Shown: positions 1-11,679, numbered from the stretch's first letter. The stretch: DNA of 64,000 bases from Aphanomyces cochlioides (GCA_019828595.1 JAHQRK010000007.1:868001-932000), one strand, 5' to 3'. Program-made: numbers and translations. The notes: a model not told the origin generated them from the sequence alone.

Positions 1-1018
1 TTGGCGAGGACGCATTGTTAGATTTTTGGTGTTCTTTCTTTTTTGATGCCATGCTGGTAGCGTACATGGACAAAATTTGCCGTGCCAGTTCGTTCTCCCA
101 GGCTTTGTCGCTGTTTTCAGTCGCGTAGCTGGTTGGAAACGGTTCCAAGAGGGACATTTGATAGGCATTTGAATCTTGTTGGTCGACCTTCTCGATCTCG
201 TCGGGAGCATTTGTTGTTGCCTCCTCAGAACTTTCTTTTCGTTCTTCTGTCGTGACCGTCGTTTTCTCTACAAGAACACTTGGTTCTGTTGGTTCTGCAG
301 TAGCATATTTATGATCCTCTTTGGCTAGATGGAGCTTTGGGGCAATGATTCCAGGTTTATAGCCACTCGATTTTGTGTCTTGCAGTAATTTCTTGCTCTG
401 TTCAAGGATCACCCAAGTCTTCTTGTCCATTTTGGACGATCTCTTGCTGCGAACTAAGAGAGGCTCCACTTCTTCTTGCTTCTTCTCCAAATGCTCGGTC
501 TCATCGGCAATGACACCCACTTCGTTCTCATGACGTCTTCGCCTCTCTTGCCGAGTTCGCACCCGTCGGGCATCCATTGCTTGGTCTGTTTCTTCTTTGC
601 GTTCCAAGACAAGAGGGCGGATGGACGTTGATTCATGGGGAGTTCGAGGTTGCTCACTCGGTATTACATGTGGATATTGAAGCCCGCTGTCACTGAGCGA
701 GTGGCTCAAAAGGGACTGCAGCCGTCTGTCGAGCTTTGTTGGCTTTTTGTGGCTTCGTCGATGTGCCTTCTTGAGCAGTCCTTTTGTTTCCAAGGACTCC
801 AATACTTGTTGAACAACTAGTTCTCGCTCTTTGGCCAGTTGAGCTTCATGCTCTTTTTGCATGTCCTGTCGACAGAAGCAATGAGCTAGAAAACTTCAAA
901 TGTTTTCTACCTTGACTAACTCGGTCACGGAAGCCAAGGTTAACGATTTGTCCTCAAGTGGCAGCCGGGGAACGCATGACATTGTCTCTGGGGATACACT
1001 TGAGTCCCTTGATACCAT
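1..1018 (-). CDS. Charged hypothetical protein, 3' end cut by window
   Basis: I do not recognise this protein. Two exons can be read: 1018..911 (36 codons, starting MVSRDSSVSPET) and 865 down to base 1, joined by a 45-bp GT..CAG intron (910..866) in phase 0. The second exon stays open to the window edge, so the C-terminus is missing. The product is very hydrophilic, rich in K, R, E and Q, with a predicted coiled-coil stretch at the start of exon 2 (MQKEHEAQLAKERE) and low-complexity acidic and basic blocks after it. No membrane segment or catalytic motif is visible. It is divergent to the coiled-coil gene at 1269, with 250 bp between the start codons, and the two may share a promoter. Confidence is high that it is coding and low on function. 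Confidence 0.7.
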
Positions 1019-1268
1019 GATTTAGGCAACTAATGCAGACGAAACCTATTTATAGACTTCTTTGCATAAGTGCGAGGTCCTGGAGATAACGAGTGCCGCA
1101 TTCCATTGACGTTGATACCAATCACATGCTTGTCTTTGCAAGCTTCATCTTCTCATTGTCGTTCATGGAAGCTTCATTCTACAAGGTTCATCGAGAGAAG
1201 GTGACATTTGCAGCGAGATGTCTATCCGTTTCAGCTATTTTTAGGCTGAGTGTCACGATTCTTCCTCG

Positions 1269-3763
1269 ATGACGGGTATCACGGCGGCGCCACAAGCGTG
1301 GGTGGTCTCGATCGATGAGTTTGATGGAACTGAGCCTTTGACAAGTCCACAGTCGCTGCAGGTATGCCGAAAAGTCGGTACACTGTGGTCAAATGTTTTT
1401 CACAGGCATGCTACGAGTTGGGGATCACAATGAACGAGTTGATGATTCGGCCGATTGAATACTTTGAAAGGCCAAACGAGGACGGAGCATTCACAGCAAA
1501 ACGTGCCGAAAGATTCGAGTTGCGACGACAAAAACTCATCAAACAAGTCGAAGAGATGAGGAAACGACTCATGCAGAGCCCAAGTAAATTCTTGCAATCA
1601 ACCTCATCCCCAACCAACATATCCAAATCAATGAGTCCACGATCCAGAGTTCATCAGACGACCGTGGTTTCTCTAGCCACTGACAATAGCACCGTCGTGA
1701 AGAACGAACGAAAAAGACTGGAAAAGATCCAACAGCGACAAAAGATGGAGATGCAGCAAATGATAAATTGGGAATTGAAACGAGCCGAGACGCAAGCAAA
1801 ACAAGAAGAGCAGCTCGCGCTTCGTAAGCGACAAGAGGAAGCTATGGAGAAAGAAAAGGCGCGACGAATAAGAGAAGCGGAGGAGGCACGACGTCAGCAC
1901 GAGCTTGAAAAGGTATTCGAATAGTTTGGCAGCATAGTCTCACTCCAGATTGTAGATGCAACGTCAGCAAGAGGAGATGGCAGCCTCAAGAGCCTTGGCC
2001 CAAAGAGATTATGCTGAGGCAAAGAAGAGAAAAGAGATGGAAGAGAGAGCTAAGGCTGCGTGGAAGCAAGAAATGATTCAACGAGAACGTGAACGAGCTC
2101 AAAAGGCAGAAGAACACAGGCAACAAACACAGTCAATCTTGCAAGAGCTCGAAGCACAAGTACGTCCTTCATGGAGATTCTAAGTTTGTAAATCGCAAAC
2201 AGGCTGCCAAACGAATGGAAGAAATGGCACGACGAGACGAAGCTCGAAAAGAGAAATTGGAGAGGCGACGAATGGAGCAGAGAGCTGAAATGATGGAGAA
2301 GACCATGAAGAATAAGCAGCGGATCATGGCTGTGAATCAAGATAAAGAGCGACTGGCTCAGATGCAATGGGAGGAATATGCACAACGGCAAGCAGAGAGT
2401 GAGATGCGGCGATTGCGGTTGGAAGAGGAGCAAGCTGCAAAACGGGAAGAGCAAGCACGTTATGAAGCTGAGAGACGAGTGTGCATTCATGACAAGATGA
2501 CGGGACTAAGCAACTTGAAAATTAGGCAGCTGAGCAAGCAATTCGAGAGCACCAAAAATTTCTTGAAGCAGAGCGACGGGAGCGACTGCTGGAAGCGGAA
2601 AGGGACGCTGAGATCCGACTGCAGTTGCGAAATGAAGAAAAAGCAGCGATGAGGCAGCAAAAAATCCAACAAGATCAGGAGAGAGATCGAGCACGTCGAC
2701 AGGTCGTCGACAGAATGAAAGAGACACAAGAAGAGAGACTGAGTCAAATCTTGACAAAATCTCAAGCCAAAGCGGAACGCACCAACATGGTATCACTTGA
2801 CAGACGTTGAGAAGTGACTTTGTGGTGAGTAGATGAAAATTAAGAAAAGGATGGATATGCGATCCAAATGGGAAGATGCTAAATTGCGCGCTGAGGCAAT
2901 CCAAGAAGCACTTCAGCGCAAGGCTAGACGAGAGGTGCGGAATCTCTTGACAATTTTTGCTGAAGCCCTATAAATCAGAAATACCACAAGAGCATTTTGA
3001 TGACCAAATTGGAGACAGATAAAGCACGGACAGATGCAATCAAGAACCAAAAGGATTCAATCCTCAAGCAGCGCAAAATCGTAAAGCAAAAAGCAGATCT
3101 TCAACGAAAAGAGATCTTGAATAGTTTCAACAAATTGAAGGTAAATATAACATCACATCATCACGTTCATCAGAGGTGTAGATGGCCAAGAAACTGAACA
3201 TTGAGGCAGTTGAAAGCGTGCTTGGATCCATCGCTCGGCCCAAATCAGCTACAAATAGTCCACCTAAGTCAGTAACAAAACCAGGACGTCCCCGGACAGC
3301 GCCAAAATCAAATCGACGACCCAAGACACCGATAAAAAAGCCTTCTGCATCGGTTGTTTGCCGGCAAAGGTAACTGAATATGAAACCCAAGACTAAACTT
3401 TGGTGCAGATATATTAGCAGGCACATATCAAGATATCCTACCGAGAAAGTGACAATCGAATCTGGTTCGCAAGATGAGATAGCTCCACCTGCAACCTTGA
3501 CTGTCGAAGAACAACTGGAGGCTTTCCGACGCAGGCAAAATCAAGAATTGCTTCGAGTGTTGGAAGAAGAACAAGCTGCAGAAGAGCAACGAGAAGTGAT
3601 CTTGCGCCAGGCTCGTGATGGTGCTGAGCGCAATCGACTCGAGAAAATCTTTGGACTCGAACGCAATCAAGCCAGCGAACGTATCATGAGGCTGACAGAA
3701 GAACACGAGGTTATGTTCAACCAACGTGTAGCTGAGCTCAAGGGTGTAAATAAAGACCTGTAG
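1269..3763 (+). CDS. Long coiled-coil protein, CCDC177/DUF4659-like (flagellar type?)
   Basis: Nine exons: 1269-1361, 1406-1912, 1956-2159, 2203-2478, 2526-2789, 2833-2934, 2979-3140, 3182-3369 and 3418-3763, all keeping frame, giving about 713 aa. Introns are 41-48 bp. The N-terminus has DEFDGTEPLTSPQSLQAC, which resembles the TSPxSLxAC motif I recall near the start of CCDC177-type proteins. A KRAERFELRRQKLIKQ segment follows, and then several hundred residues of uninterrupted E/K/R/Q coiled coil. A basic, proline-rich linker (exon 8) precedes a final coiled coil. The last acceptor is a NAGNAG site (3417 or 3420), and either choice keeps frame. Homologs of such proteins are common in ciliated or flagellated lineages, so a zoospore flagellar or cytoskeletal role is plausible but inferred. 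An additional 3' exon beyond 3763 cannot be excluded. Confidence 0.78.
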
Positions 3764-3867
3764 ATAGGCCAAAATTGTACAATACAACTCAGAAAATATT
3801 ATACAAATGCCAATTGGTCTCACGAAAAGCGCGTACTTGACTAGAGGGCTCGCGTTAATCTTGAACA

Positions 3868-4717
3868 TCAGTTGACATACCCATCAGCTTTCAACTCATA
3901 AGTGACGGCGTCGCTAGTGCCCTTAATAAGTCTGACGCCAGTGAGTCGATTCTTTGGTAGCAGATAATGTACCGAACATGTAATCGCTTGATAACTTGAG
4001 ATGTCCACTCAGGTGGCAAGTATTCTGTGTGCTTCCATCCTTGATCACCGTAATCTACACGAAACTCATCAAATGTTCTTTACGAGCATGTGACTACTGT
4101 TCTTTGCTGCAATGACTGTTGCGGAATGCTGACGGACCAAGTCTTTCAATTGATTGTAAACTGTAACTTTTTTTTTGAACAAAGTGTCTTGAAGGCGATA
4201 GTGCACCAACTACGTGTCGATATGGTTGAGACAGTAATTCCAGGGACTGCAGTACTTTATCGATCAAGTGGAAGGATCCAATACAATCAATCGCAATCAA
4301 GGGCAAGATGTCTCTTTGTCGAAGTAATTTGGCGTTGAGACTTTCGATTTGAGCAGTCCAGTCGTCACTCGACTCGCAGTGGTAGACGGTCCATCTCTCC
4401 AGTATTTTTTCAAGTCGTTCCCCTGTCTCCTCTGGATTGCGGGCGATCAACATCTGCTTGATCAATTCCATACTGAACATACACTCGTGGTCAAAGTAGT
4501 GCACTTGCGCTCGTTCGTCATGGAGCAAATATGCAATCGCAACATGCTGTAGCAACAAACTTTTCGGGCTCTCTGCATCTCCATACACTTCGAGAACCGA
4601 TCTCGCTTTGATTCCATCGGGAAATACATCGTCTAGTACGTCAATACCGCTCTTGAAGGGCCGATCCAACCAAGTTCGATGCACTAAGTCGAGTGCTGTC
4701 TCGTCCAGTGACCACAT
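3868..4717 (-). CDS. XRCC2: XRCC2-like RecA/RAD51 paralog
   Basis: Four exons: 4717..4256, 4209..4098, 4054..3973 and 3931..3868, with 41-46 bp introns, giving 239 aa. The fold reads as a RecA-type ATPase core. A degenerate P-loop GDAESPKS (residues 46-53) is followed by a helix, a strand with YFDHECMFSMELIKQ, a Walker-B-like strand LPLIAIDCIGSFHLIDK, and a C-terminal strand pair ending in ADGYVN. The order and spacing match XRCC2, a RAD51 paralog that acts in homologous recombination with RAD51D. An upstream in-frame ATG at 4849 would only add a translation of the TATCCGGATA promoter motifs, so I prefer 4717, which also places the P-loop where it lies in XRCC2. The P-loop lacks the usual GKT, so ATP binding may be weak. 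It is head-to-head with the aldo/keto reductase. Confidence 0.75.
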
Positions 4718-4864
4718 CGCTCGTCTCGGCAAATTCGAAATTGGGATCACTTTTGGCGCGGGGGTATATCCGGATAACATCATTTGTCGTCCGGATAATT
4801 GTAGAAAGTGCTGTTTTCTTGATTCCGGATAGATATCCGGATTTTCCATGTCACTTTCAAAAAC
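4718..4864. promoter_or_regulatory. Bidirectional promoter with TATCCGGATA palindromes
   Basis: This 147-bp interval separates the divergent XRCC2-like and aldo/keto reductase genes. It contains a perfect TATCCGGATA at 4767-4776, TCCGGATA at about 4790-4797, and a back-to-back pair TCCGGATAGATATCCGGA at about 4824-4841. The same palindrome occurs near starts of other host genes in this window (12130, 12147, 14123-14191, 22311). Its role as a transcription-factor site is inferred from position and recurrence. Confidence 0.6.
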
Positions 4865-5794
4865 ATGGCAAAGCGCGAAGCAGATGTGGAGTCGCCGCCT
4901 CCCAAGAAGAGTTGTTCAGAGAGTTCAAAGCAGTCAAGCCCAAAAAAAGGCTTGACATCTCTAAGCGATGTAGAGACACTTCGCAATGGCGTCAGTATGC
5001 CGCTTTTAGGGCTAGGAACTTCGCACAATGGAGGCTATTCGCATGAGGCAGTGGTAAGGAGTCTACGCCTTGGAGTGCGAATGATTGACACCGCAACACG
5101 CTACGGCTGTGAAGAGCAAATTGCAGAAGCAATTGAAGAAAGTGGTGTCCCTCGATCCGAGATTTTTATCACGACCAAGCTCTTTTACGAAGATTATGGG
5201 TACGACAACACTTTGCGAAGTTTCGAGGAATCCCTTGCACGATTGAAAACCGACTATATCGATTTGTATCTCATGCATTGGCCTGGCACGAAATCCAACA
5301 AAGACAATCGACGAGTCCGTGCCGAAACTTGGCGAGCGCTTGTTCATTTGTACGAAACGGGCAAAACACGAGCAATTGGCGTGAGCAATTTCATGATACT
5401 ACACTTAACCCAATTGATCGAGGATTGCAGAGAAGTGCCACATGTGAACCAGGTTGAGTGTCATTGCTTCAACCATCCGACGCGCTTGATTGCTTTTTGC
5501 CGGGCTGCTGGCATTGCATTTCAAGGCTATTGTCCTCTTGCCAAAGGCCAGCTCTTGGACCACCCCACAGTCATCGAAATGGCTCAGCGATACCCCGGCT
5601 CCACGCCTGCCCAATTATGCATCCGATGGAATCTTCAACATGGCTACATTTGCATTCCAAAGTCGACCAAGATTCACCGTGTGGTTGAAAACTTTGACGT
5701 GTTTCACTTTGACATTTCAGCCGACGACATGGCGCTCCTCGATGGCCTTCATGATGGCCGCCACGTGACTTGGAACCCCACCAATGTCCCATGA
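4865..5794 (+). CDS. Aldo/keto reductase
   Basis: Single-exon 309-aa NADPH-dependent oxidoreductase with a TIM-barrel fold that reduces aldehydes or ketones to alcohols. The catalytic tetrad is visible: D75 and Y80 in IDTATRYG, K105 in FITTKLF, and H138 in YLMHWPG. The GVSNF strand and the NADP-binding IPKS motif near the C-terminus are also present. The first ~35 residues are a Lys/Ser/Pro-rich extension not typical of the family; the barrel starts at LRNGVSMPLLGLGT, so translation could begin slightly downstream. No signal peptide is seen, so it is probably cytosolic. The exact substrate cannot be assigned. It is divergent to the XRCC2-like gene from a shared promoter. Confidence 0.92.
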   Translation: MAKREADVESPPPKKSCSESSKQSSPKKGLTSLSDVETLRNGVSMPLLGLGTSHNGGYSHEAVVRSLRLGVRMIDTATRYGCEEQIAEAIEESGVPRSEIFITTKLFYEDYGYDNTLRSFEESLARLKTDYIDLYLMHWPGTKSNKDNRRVRAETWRALVHLYETGKTRAIGVSNFMILHLTQLIEDCREVPHVNQVECHCFNHPTRLIAFCRAAGIAFQGYCPLAKGQLLDHPTVIEMAQRYPGSTPAQLCIRWNLQHGYICIPKSTKIHRVVENFDVFHFDISADDMALLDGLHDGRHVTWNPTNVP

Positions 5795-6049
5795 AGGGTC
5801 CAAACTATTGTACAATCCACAACTCGAACTTTCTACAGTGTAAATGAATTCCACAATACAAGCAACTTACAATCGTCAACCAAAAAAACCTGGAGGTCAC
5901 TTGTCTACGCCCCACTCGGCTTCATCTCCATGGCTCCACTCGCTTCCCTCCACTCAGTCGAGCAGTTGCAGGAAAAATGCAATGGAGGACGCCTTGGATC
6001 CAGCGCTGAACAGAAAAGTCGCACTCGATCAGATTGCTTATATTTTATA

Positions 6050-6315
6050 TATAGTCAATTTCAGTCAAATTGTATTTCTGACAAAAACTAAAATGCATTT
6101 CCAAATCGATTTGACGATACTGAAGCCAAGTTAAACCGAATATTGGCCAAATTAATTGAATGTGTGTTAGGGTGTGTTGGGGTGTGTTTTGCGTGAATTA
6201 GTTAAATACTCGATTCTGATTGGCTGCGAGATTGGATAATCGATTTAAAAAATCGATACATTTCCAGCCCATCTCACTACGTATTTAGAATGTATCTCAC
6301 AATACTGTAATAATA
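6050..6315 (+). repeat. Dispersed repeat, copy 1
   Basis: This AT-rich stretch has no gene. It carries blocks CCAAATTAATTG, GTGTGTTTTGCGTGAATTAG, TAAATACTCGATTCTGATTG and AATCGATACATTT in that order. The same blocks occur inverted at about 33740-33990 and more degenerately at 43380-43530. It is probably a non-autonomous element; no clear terminal repeats were identified for this copy. The flanking stretch 5795-6050 holds only an unconvincing 96-codon open frame. Confidence 0.6.
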
Positions 6316-6444
6316 AATATACAGACAACTCACACTTGGAGAACACGATTCGTCCACCAGACACGACTGTGTTCTTGGATTCGAATCTGACTTTGCGGAC
6401 AGTACAGTACATCTACATTATGATATGCCATACAGTAGAAACAA

Positions 6445-7841
6445 CTACTGGAGAGAGAAGAAGTATGTTATACGTACAAAGGTATAAGTCGCAAGTTGAA
6501 CAACCGCATTCAAAGCTTCTCGATGAGTCATGGGCATGTTTTCACTCTCGTCATTGTCATCGTCATCTTCATGGCACTCGTTTGTGCCGACGAAAACTTC
6601 CGCTTCTGGCTCCCATTCATCCACATCATCGTCGCAAGCCAAGTATTCTTCGGCGCCCATGCTGTCTGACAAAGACAGCTTTTGCATGAGACTTGCAAGG
6701 GGTGTAAGATCAAGGGGCTTACTCGGCTCATCATTCTGCTTTAGTATACAAACCGTAGGAGCTGGCACTATTCCCGTGTGTGCACAGCAGTGTCGAATTG
6801 TTGATGGCGTCACCTCAGACCAAGCTCTAACAACCATGTTAATTGCGCTTAAGACATCCAGCTTCTTGTCTTCGTTTTCGACGGACAGTTGATCGAGCAG
6901 CCATTGAACAAAGTGTGTCTTGTATTTCAGCTTGAAATTGCGAACGATGCCCGCATCCATAGGTTGAATATACGCCGTCGTGTTTGGAGGAAGAAATTTG
7001 ACAACAACATTGGATAGCTCAAGGTCCACATTGGTAGGAGCATTATCAACAAGGAGCAGCACTTTTCGTCCACACATTTTCAGATTGAATGACCTCAACC
7101 AATCTGTAAAGACGACAGCAGTCATCCAGGCTTACTGTTGGCAAAGTAATGCACAGGAATCTTGGAAACATTGCAGCCCTTGAAGCAACGTGGGTTCAAA
7201 TGCTTATTGATAACAATGGGATTCATTTTCTCTGAACCATCCATATTGGCACACAGACCGATTGAAATCCTAGATTTGTCCTTCTTCTTTCCACTGATCT
7301 GTATTGTTGCAAGAGCACGTGATGGCAACATTCGGAAGAAAAGCCCCGTCTCGTCCCTGTTAAAGACATTTTGAGGCTCGTATTGGTCAAGTAAAATCTG
7401 TAGCTCCTGTCGCTGCTTATCCAGTTCAGTAACGTCAACCGACCCGGCTTCTCCATGCAAACGGTATGAACGGATGCCATGGCGAGTTTTGAATCTTGAA
7501 ACCCAAGATAACGATACAGATGCAGTGACTCCAGAAGCTGCAAGAAGGTGATTAGCTTTGGTGTATAAGACAAAGTTTGTCAACGCAGTCTTGGCTTGCC
7601 TATCAAGGACAAACTTGTAGAGCTCTTCCTCCATGGCTGGGAAGCGCCCTTTCTGATGGCGTTTAGCGTCAGGTGTAAGTGTTTCTGGCAAATCCTCGCT
7701 GATAATCTTGCTCATAGTTGAGCGTCCAACTCGGCAACCAACAGTTTTCCAAGCCCATTGGCACAAGTCTTCTTGAGTCAGTTTAGGGTTCTGAAGCTTG
7801 TGATTCTTCTGTGCTAACGAAAGATGCGTCCTGGGTACCAT
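6445..7841 (-). pseudogene. pogo/Tigger-type transposase, frameshifted
   Basis: DDE transposase of the Tc5/pogo (CENP-B-like) group. The 5' frame (7841..7122) has a helix-turn-helix region (LTQEDLCQWAWKTVG), a CENP-B-type second HTH (WVSRFKTRHGIRSYRLHGE) and the first catalytic Asp in NRDETGLFFR. The 3' frame (about 7125..6445) has the second Asp in LLLVDNAPTN and the family's FLPPNTTAYIQPMDAGIV block, followed by an acidic tail. The frames join at about 7122, where a single missing base turns an expected K-A-W-M-T junction into a stop. Without that indel it would be about 465 aa. I could not identify terminal inverted repeats. Likely a recently inactivated element. Confidence 0.85.
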
Positions 7842-9720
7842 TCTTCGTTTGTTTGATGACTTTCAGCGGCCAGAAGCAAGCGAAAAGCCGCAAATGTTCT
7901 TCAGTTGATTGAAATGGAATGCCACTGAGTGTTCTTATGTTCTTCAGTCCGTCAAATGTACACCAGTGAAATTATACTTGTTTTTTGTATTGGCATTTTC
8001 GTCCAACTAAATTGCCTCCTTAAAGTGTAATTGTTCTACAAGTGGGAGTCACTCAACCGTGAGTTGTCTGTATTTATTTTGAAAGTTTATATCAGACAGA
8101 TTGACAATCGAGGAAACGTCAGGGGCATTGCCAAGTTGAGTCAAATGGTTGACTTGGTTGAGGTTATTAGCCGAGTTAGTCGAAGAATGTTTCATCGATT
8201 CGCTCCACCATGCTACCTGATCTCGTCGCACACTATTTGGAAATGAATCTGCGGTACTGCGTGGGGTCTTATCGCTTCACAGGACTTTCTTGCTCCGCGT
8301 GAAGCCACCAGAATCAAACGAACAAGTGTGTGGGCTAATGCCACCAAACTGTTACACATACGTATGCTCTAAGCAATCTTGAATATCTCCGTTCCTTACC
8401 ACATTTGTACTCATTTGATGACGAAACGAATACATCGAGAACATCAGGAGAAAACTATTTTCAAAGGTTTTACTATCTTAATGCAAACTCAAGCATCGTC
8501 TTGGACAACATCATCCCTTTATGGCAGCAACGAAATCCATTCAGCTTTGTGTCATTATCTTCATGCATAAAGTGCTGGGTCTGTTTGAACATATAACTCC
8601 AATATTTAATATTCCACCTTTCAAAAGTACTTACTATCTTCTAAGGTTTTTCTGTATAAAATGGCGCTTTGACCAGAGAAACAGACATGTTATCTACAAA
8701 ATCACACCGAAGTTGTATTTCTGGTGATGGAGCCAATCGCTTCTTAGATAATTCAATCAGTAAAAACATTGATTGGATAAAAATTCAGTTCAGTGCTATA
8801 TTTCGGAATGTTATCGTGATGCAAATCACACTGGCAGTGTGATCCAGAGTGTGCTAAAACTGGCCAATCAGGTGCCAAATCACACCTGAAATCACACCAG
8901 AAATCACACCTGTCCGACAATATCTTTTCCTGCCACGGTCAATCAAGTCGTTTATCGGCTTGTTAGATGCAGAGGTGACTCTGCTTTGACTGGACATTCA
9001 TATTTAACTGAAAGCCATCTAAGTAAGGTCGTGAATGAATACATAGTCCTTTGCCCTCTTGTGCTTGTGTCGATGCACTTTCAATGTGAGAACATTGAAA
9101 AGCCGGGCAGCAGACACCCGTCGAGTCCGGTTTATTATCGAAATATGCTTTGCATCTGAAACGTAGTCACTTCCATTGTATTATAGACTTAAATGTGTCT
9201 TGCATCTAATCCCCATCATTTGGATTTGGTAGATTGAGGCGAATTTGTGTTCTGTGTACAGATATCTTACGTCCAAGCACCGGACAAAGACAAGTAGGTC
9301 GTTGTTGTTGTCGAAAACTAAAGCGACTTCACATGCTCACGCACATCGGAGATCAAACTGAGGTTACATCAGGTAGTTTTGTGATAATTCTATTCAATGT
9401 ACGCGACTCATAGCGTCGAACAAAACAACAGTATATGTGGTGCACTTTGCAATCAATTATTACGATTTAGAACCTAAACATAATGTTAATGCGTCTGTGG
9501 CCAAACTCGACTGGCCATGTTGTCAACATGGACTCCGTGTTGTCGTGCACTCTGTGTTGTTGACACTGGGCACTGAGAATTTTAGCCAATCGTGTAGTGG
9601 TGTGACAGTGAGTGTGATGTTTCACCGGAACTGCCATGATACTCGCATGAGACGGACGTTGCGTGTCAAGTTGAACGTTTCCACATTCATGTCGACCAAA
9701 GCGTCATGAAATGAATCTCG
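7842..9720. other. Gene-poor stretch with small repeats
   Basis: No convincing gene was found in about 1.9 kb. At 8049-8231 the minus strand has a short leucine/asparagine-rich frame (LNQVNHLTQLGNAP) that could be a leucine-rich-repeat relic. At 8379-8600 two overlapping frames look weakly coding. At about 8823-8841 there is a perfect palindrome ATCACACTG-G-CAGTGTGAT, followed at about 8876-8913 by three close copies of an AAATCACACC-type unit. A 90-codon open frame at 9437-9709 shows no recognisable features. Confidence 0.4.
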
Positions 9721-10011
9721 AAGATGGTCAGATCCTCCCAATCTTGCTGGAAATATCGCAATAAAACCTTCACGGTGCAGAAAACATGCTCGAAAGTTGA
9801 GGTCTGGAAATTACCACCTGGGACCAAAGTGGCCATCTGGTTGGGAGGCTTCATCTTCTTTTTATCTCGTTTGGGTGGTCAAAGTTGTTGCCGTAAGCAC
9901 CAGAAACGCGATGAAGCGCATAAAACCGACCGTGCCGAGTTTGAATTGTTCAACTTGAAGGGCTTTCTCTCTCTCTCTTTGTCAAATTATTCCATTTGCC
10001 CTCCTCCACAC

Positions 10012-11403
10012 ATGAACTTGTTTGTCCTGCCCACACGCGAAGACGCGCTCGTGATTGTCCACTTGGTCTGCTGCGTCTGCGGTGTCGGCTCGCTCTCCAT
10101 GCCTTATATCTTTGCCCAAGCGGGACCAACCTACAGCTCCATTGCCTTTGCCCTCAACTGCTTCTTCAACACGTATGCCACCGTGGCGTTGTCACTCTGT
10201 CTGCTTAAACTGCGAGATCTACCGCATATCCACACCTACTTGGACCTTGCTGTGCACGTCTGGGGCCCCAAAGGCGCGTTTTTCGTTCAAGCTACTCAAC
10301 TCACTTCGTGCTTCATGCTCCCTGTGGCCTTCCTTGTCTTGGGTGGTGCGACACTACTACCTGCTATCTTCGAAGGCGCAATCGACATGTCGTCAACGTT
10401 GTGGATCCTTGTCATGGCTCTTGTATTACTGCCAATCAATTATATTCGAGTGCTCCATGAAGCTTACTTGGTTCTTGTCAGTGGTGCTGCTGCGACGATT
10501 CTTGCCGACGCCATTGCAACCATTGATGCGTATGTTTCCCATGGCCGCGAGCTATACGAGCCAACAGATGACGTGATGTTTCCTCACGTCCTCGACACTT
10601 TTGGTGCATTTGCCTTGGCGTACGGTGCTGCCGTCGTCGTTCCTCAGCTCCAACATCATCATCCCCGACCAGAAGCCATGCCACGAACTCTTGTCTGGGG
10701 CATGCTCATGATTTCGGTTTTCTACGTGGCTTTGGGAGCTTTGGGCTATGCCCATTTTGGCTGTGCGTCGCCTAGCAACTTGCTCATGGCCATGTCAGCG
10801 ACGACGTCTCGCCGCCGCATTGCATACATTTGCATGCAAATCCACATTTCGATTGCCTTTGCGGTGTTTTTGAACCCTTTCTTCGTCACTCTTGAGAAGT
10901 CCATCCTGCACAAAAAAGCCCAAGATGACGAAGACGACACGGACTACAATCAACTCGAATCGCCCCTGCAACCACCTGCCCAGAAAATGAACACCAAGAC
11001 ATCTTACAGTGACAACACCAAGCGCATTCTCTTCCGCACGGTTATCATTGCGATCCAATGCTTCTTGGCCATGCTGGCGCAGAGTTCGTTCTCCGATATT
11101 GCAGACTTGATCGGCGCGTCCGTCATGAACGTTTGCTCAGTTATATTGCCACTGCTGCTCTACGTCAAGCTCTTCGATACCGAGATGAGTCGAGCACACA
11201 AAATCCTCTGCTGGTTTGTCATCATCGTCTCGATCGCGCTGGGCATCTACTCCACCGTGCAAGCTGTCATTCGCATTGTTGACAATGCCTCGTCGTACAA
11301 ACTTTTTGAGTCCGTCACTGCTGCCAAACGAACGGAATATCCCTACTGCGCTGCAAACTACACCGTGCGCAAAGCCCCATGGCTCGACTCGTTTACATTA
11401 TGA
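10012..11403 (+). CDS. AAAP-family amino acid transporter
   Basis: About 463-aa multi-pass membrane protein with roughly ten or eleven hydrophobic helices. It begins with the family's GVGSLSMPYIFAQAG segment in the first helix. Such transporters (amino acid/auxin permease family, SLC32/36/38-like) move amino acids coupled to H+ or Na+. The charged loop QDDEDDTDYNQLESP lies between helices in the second half. The reading frame is open back to an ATG at 9724, but the extra 96 residues are dominated by a translated CT-rich tract (FLSLSLSNYS) that looks like a promoter pyrimidine tract. I therefore start at MNLFVLPTRED. The substrate is unknown. Confidence 0.85.
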   Translation: MNLFVLPTREDALVIVHLVCCVCGVGSLSMPYIFAQAGPTYSSIAFALNCFFNTYATVALSLCLLKLRDLPHIHTYLDLAVHVWGPKGAFFVQATQLTSCFMLPVAFLVLGGATLLPAIFEGAIDMSSTLWILVMALVLLPINYIRVLHEAYLVLVSGAAATILADAIATIDAYVSHGRELYEPTDDVMFPHVLDTFGAFALAYGAAVVVPQLQHHHPRPEAMPRTLVWGMLMISVFYVALGALGYAHFGCASPSNLLMAMSATTSRRRIAYICMQIHISIAFAVFLNPFFVTLEKSILHKKAQDDEDDTDYNQLESPLQPPAQKMNTKTSYSDNTKRILFRTVIIAIQCFLAMLAQSSFSDIADLIGASVMNVCSVILPLLLYVKLFDTEMSRAHKILCWFVIIVSIALGIYSTVQAVIRIVDNASSYKLFESVTAAKRTEYPYCAANYTVRKAPWLDSFTL

Positions 11404-11679
11404 TAACACTGTCGATGTCTGAATCGTCAACTGTTCTACGAATGTCTTTGGCTTCAATTTTGACCAGCAAACGCTCTACTAACTACAAGCTTGATAGATT
11501 TTACCACAGAGCAACTTGTAGAGCTGCAGTTGCGTCATGGCTTGAGGACATTACTCTTGCCAGTGGCGACCACACTCACAATACTTGAAACTTGACGACC
11601 ATGGGGACTCTGAAACTATCAGAGGCCCCAAGTTGGGCAGAGATTGATGTGGTTGACAGAGCATGTAAGTCAATAAGCG

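Noticed and set aside
4718..4849. N-terminal extension of the XRCC2-like frame from the ATG at 4849
   Set aside because: The extra 44 residues are a translation of the TATCCGGATA promoter motifs, and the downstream start gives the usual distance to the P-loop.
5844..6134. 96-codon open frame after the aldo/keto reductase
   Set aside because: No domain, no codon continuity with the upstream gene, and it runs into the dispersed repeat.
8049..8231. Leucine-rich-repeat-like frame on the minus strand
   Set aside because: Only about one and a half possible repeats, no start or splice context; too weak to call a gene.
9724..10011. Upstream part of the transporter frame
   Set aside because: It includes a translated CT-rich tract and no transporter features; it is more likely promoter/UTR.
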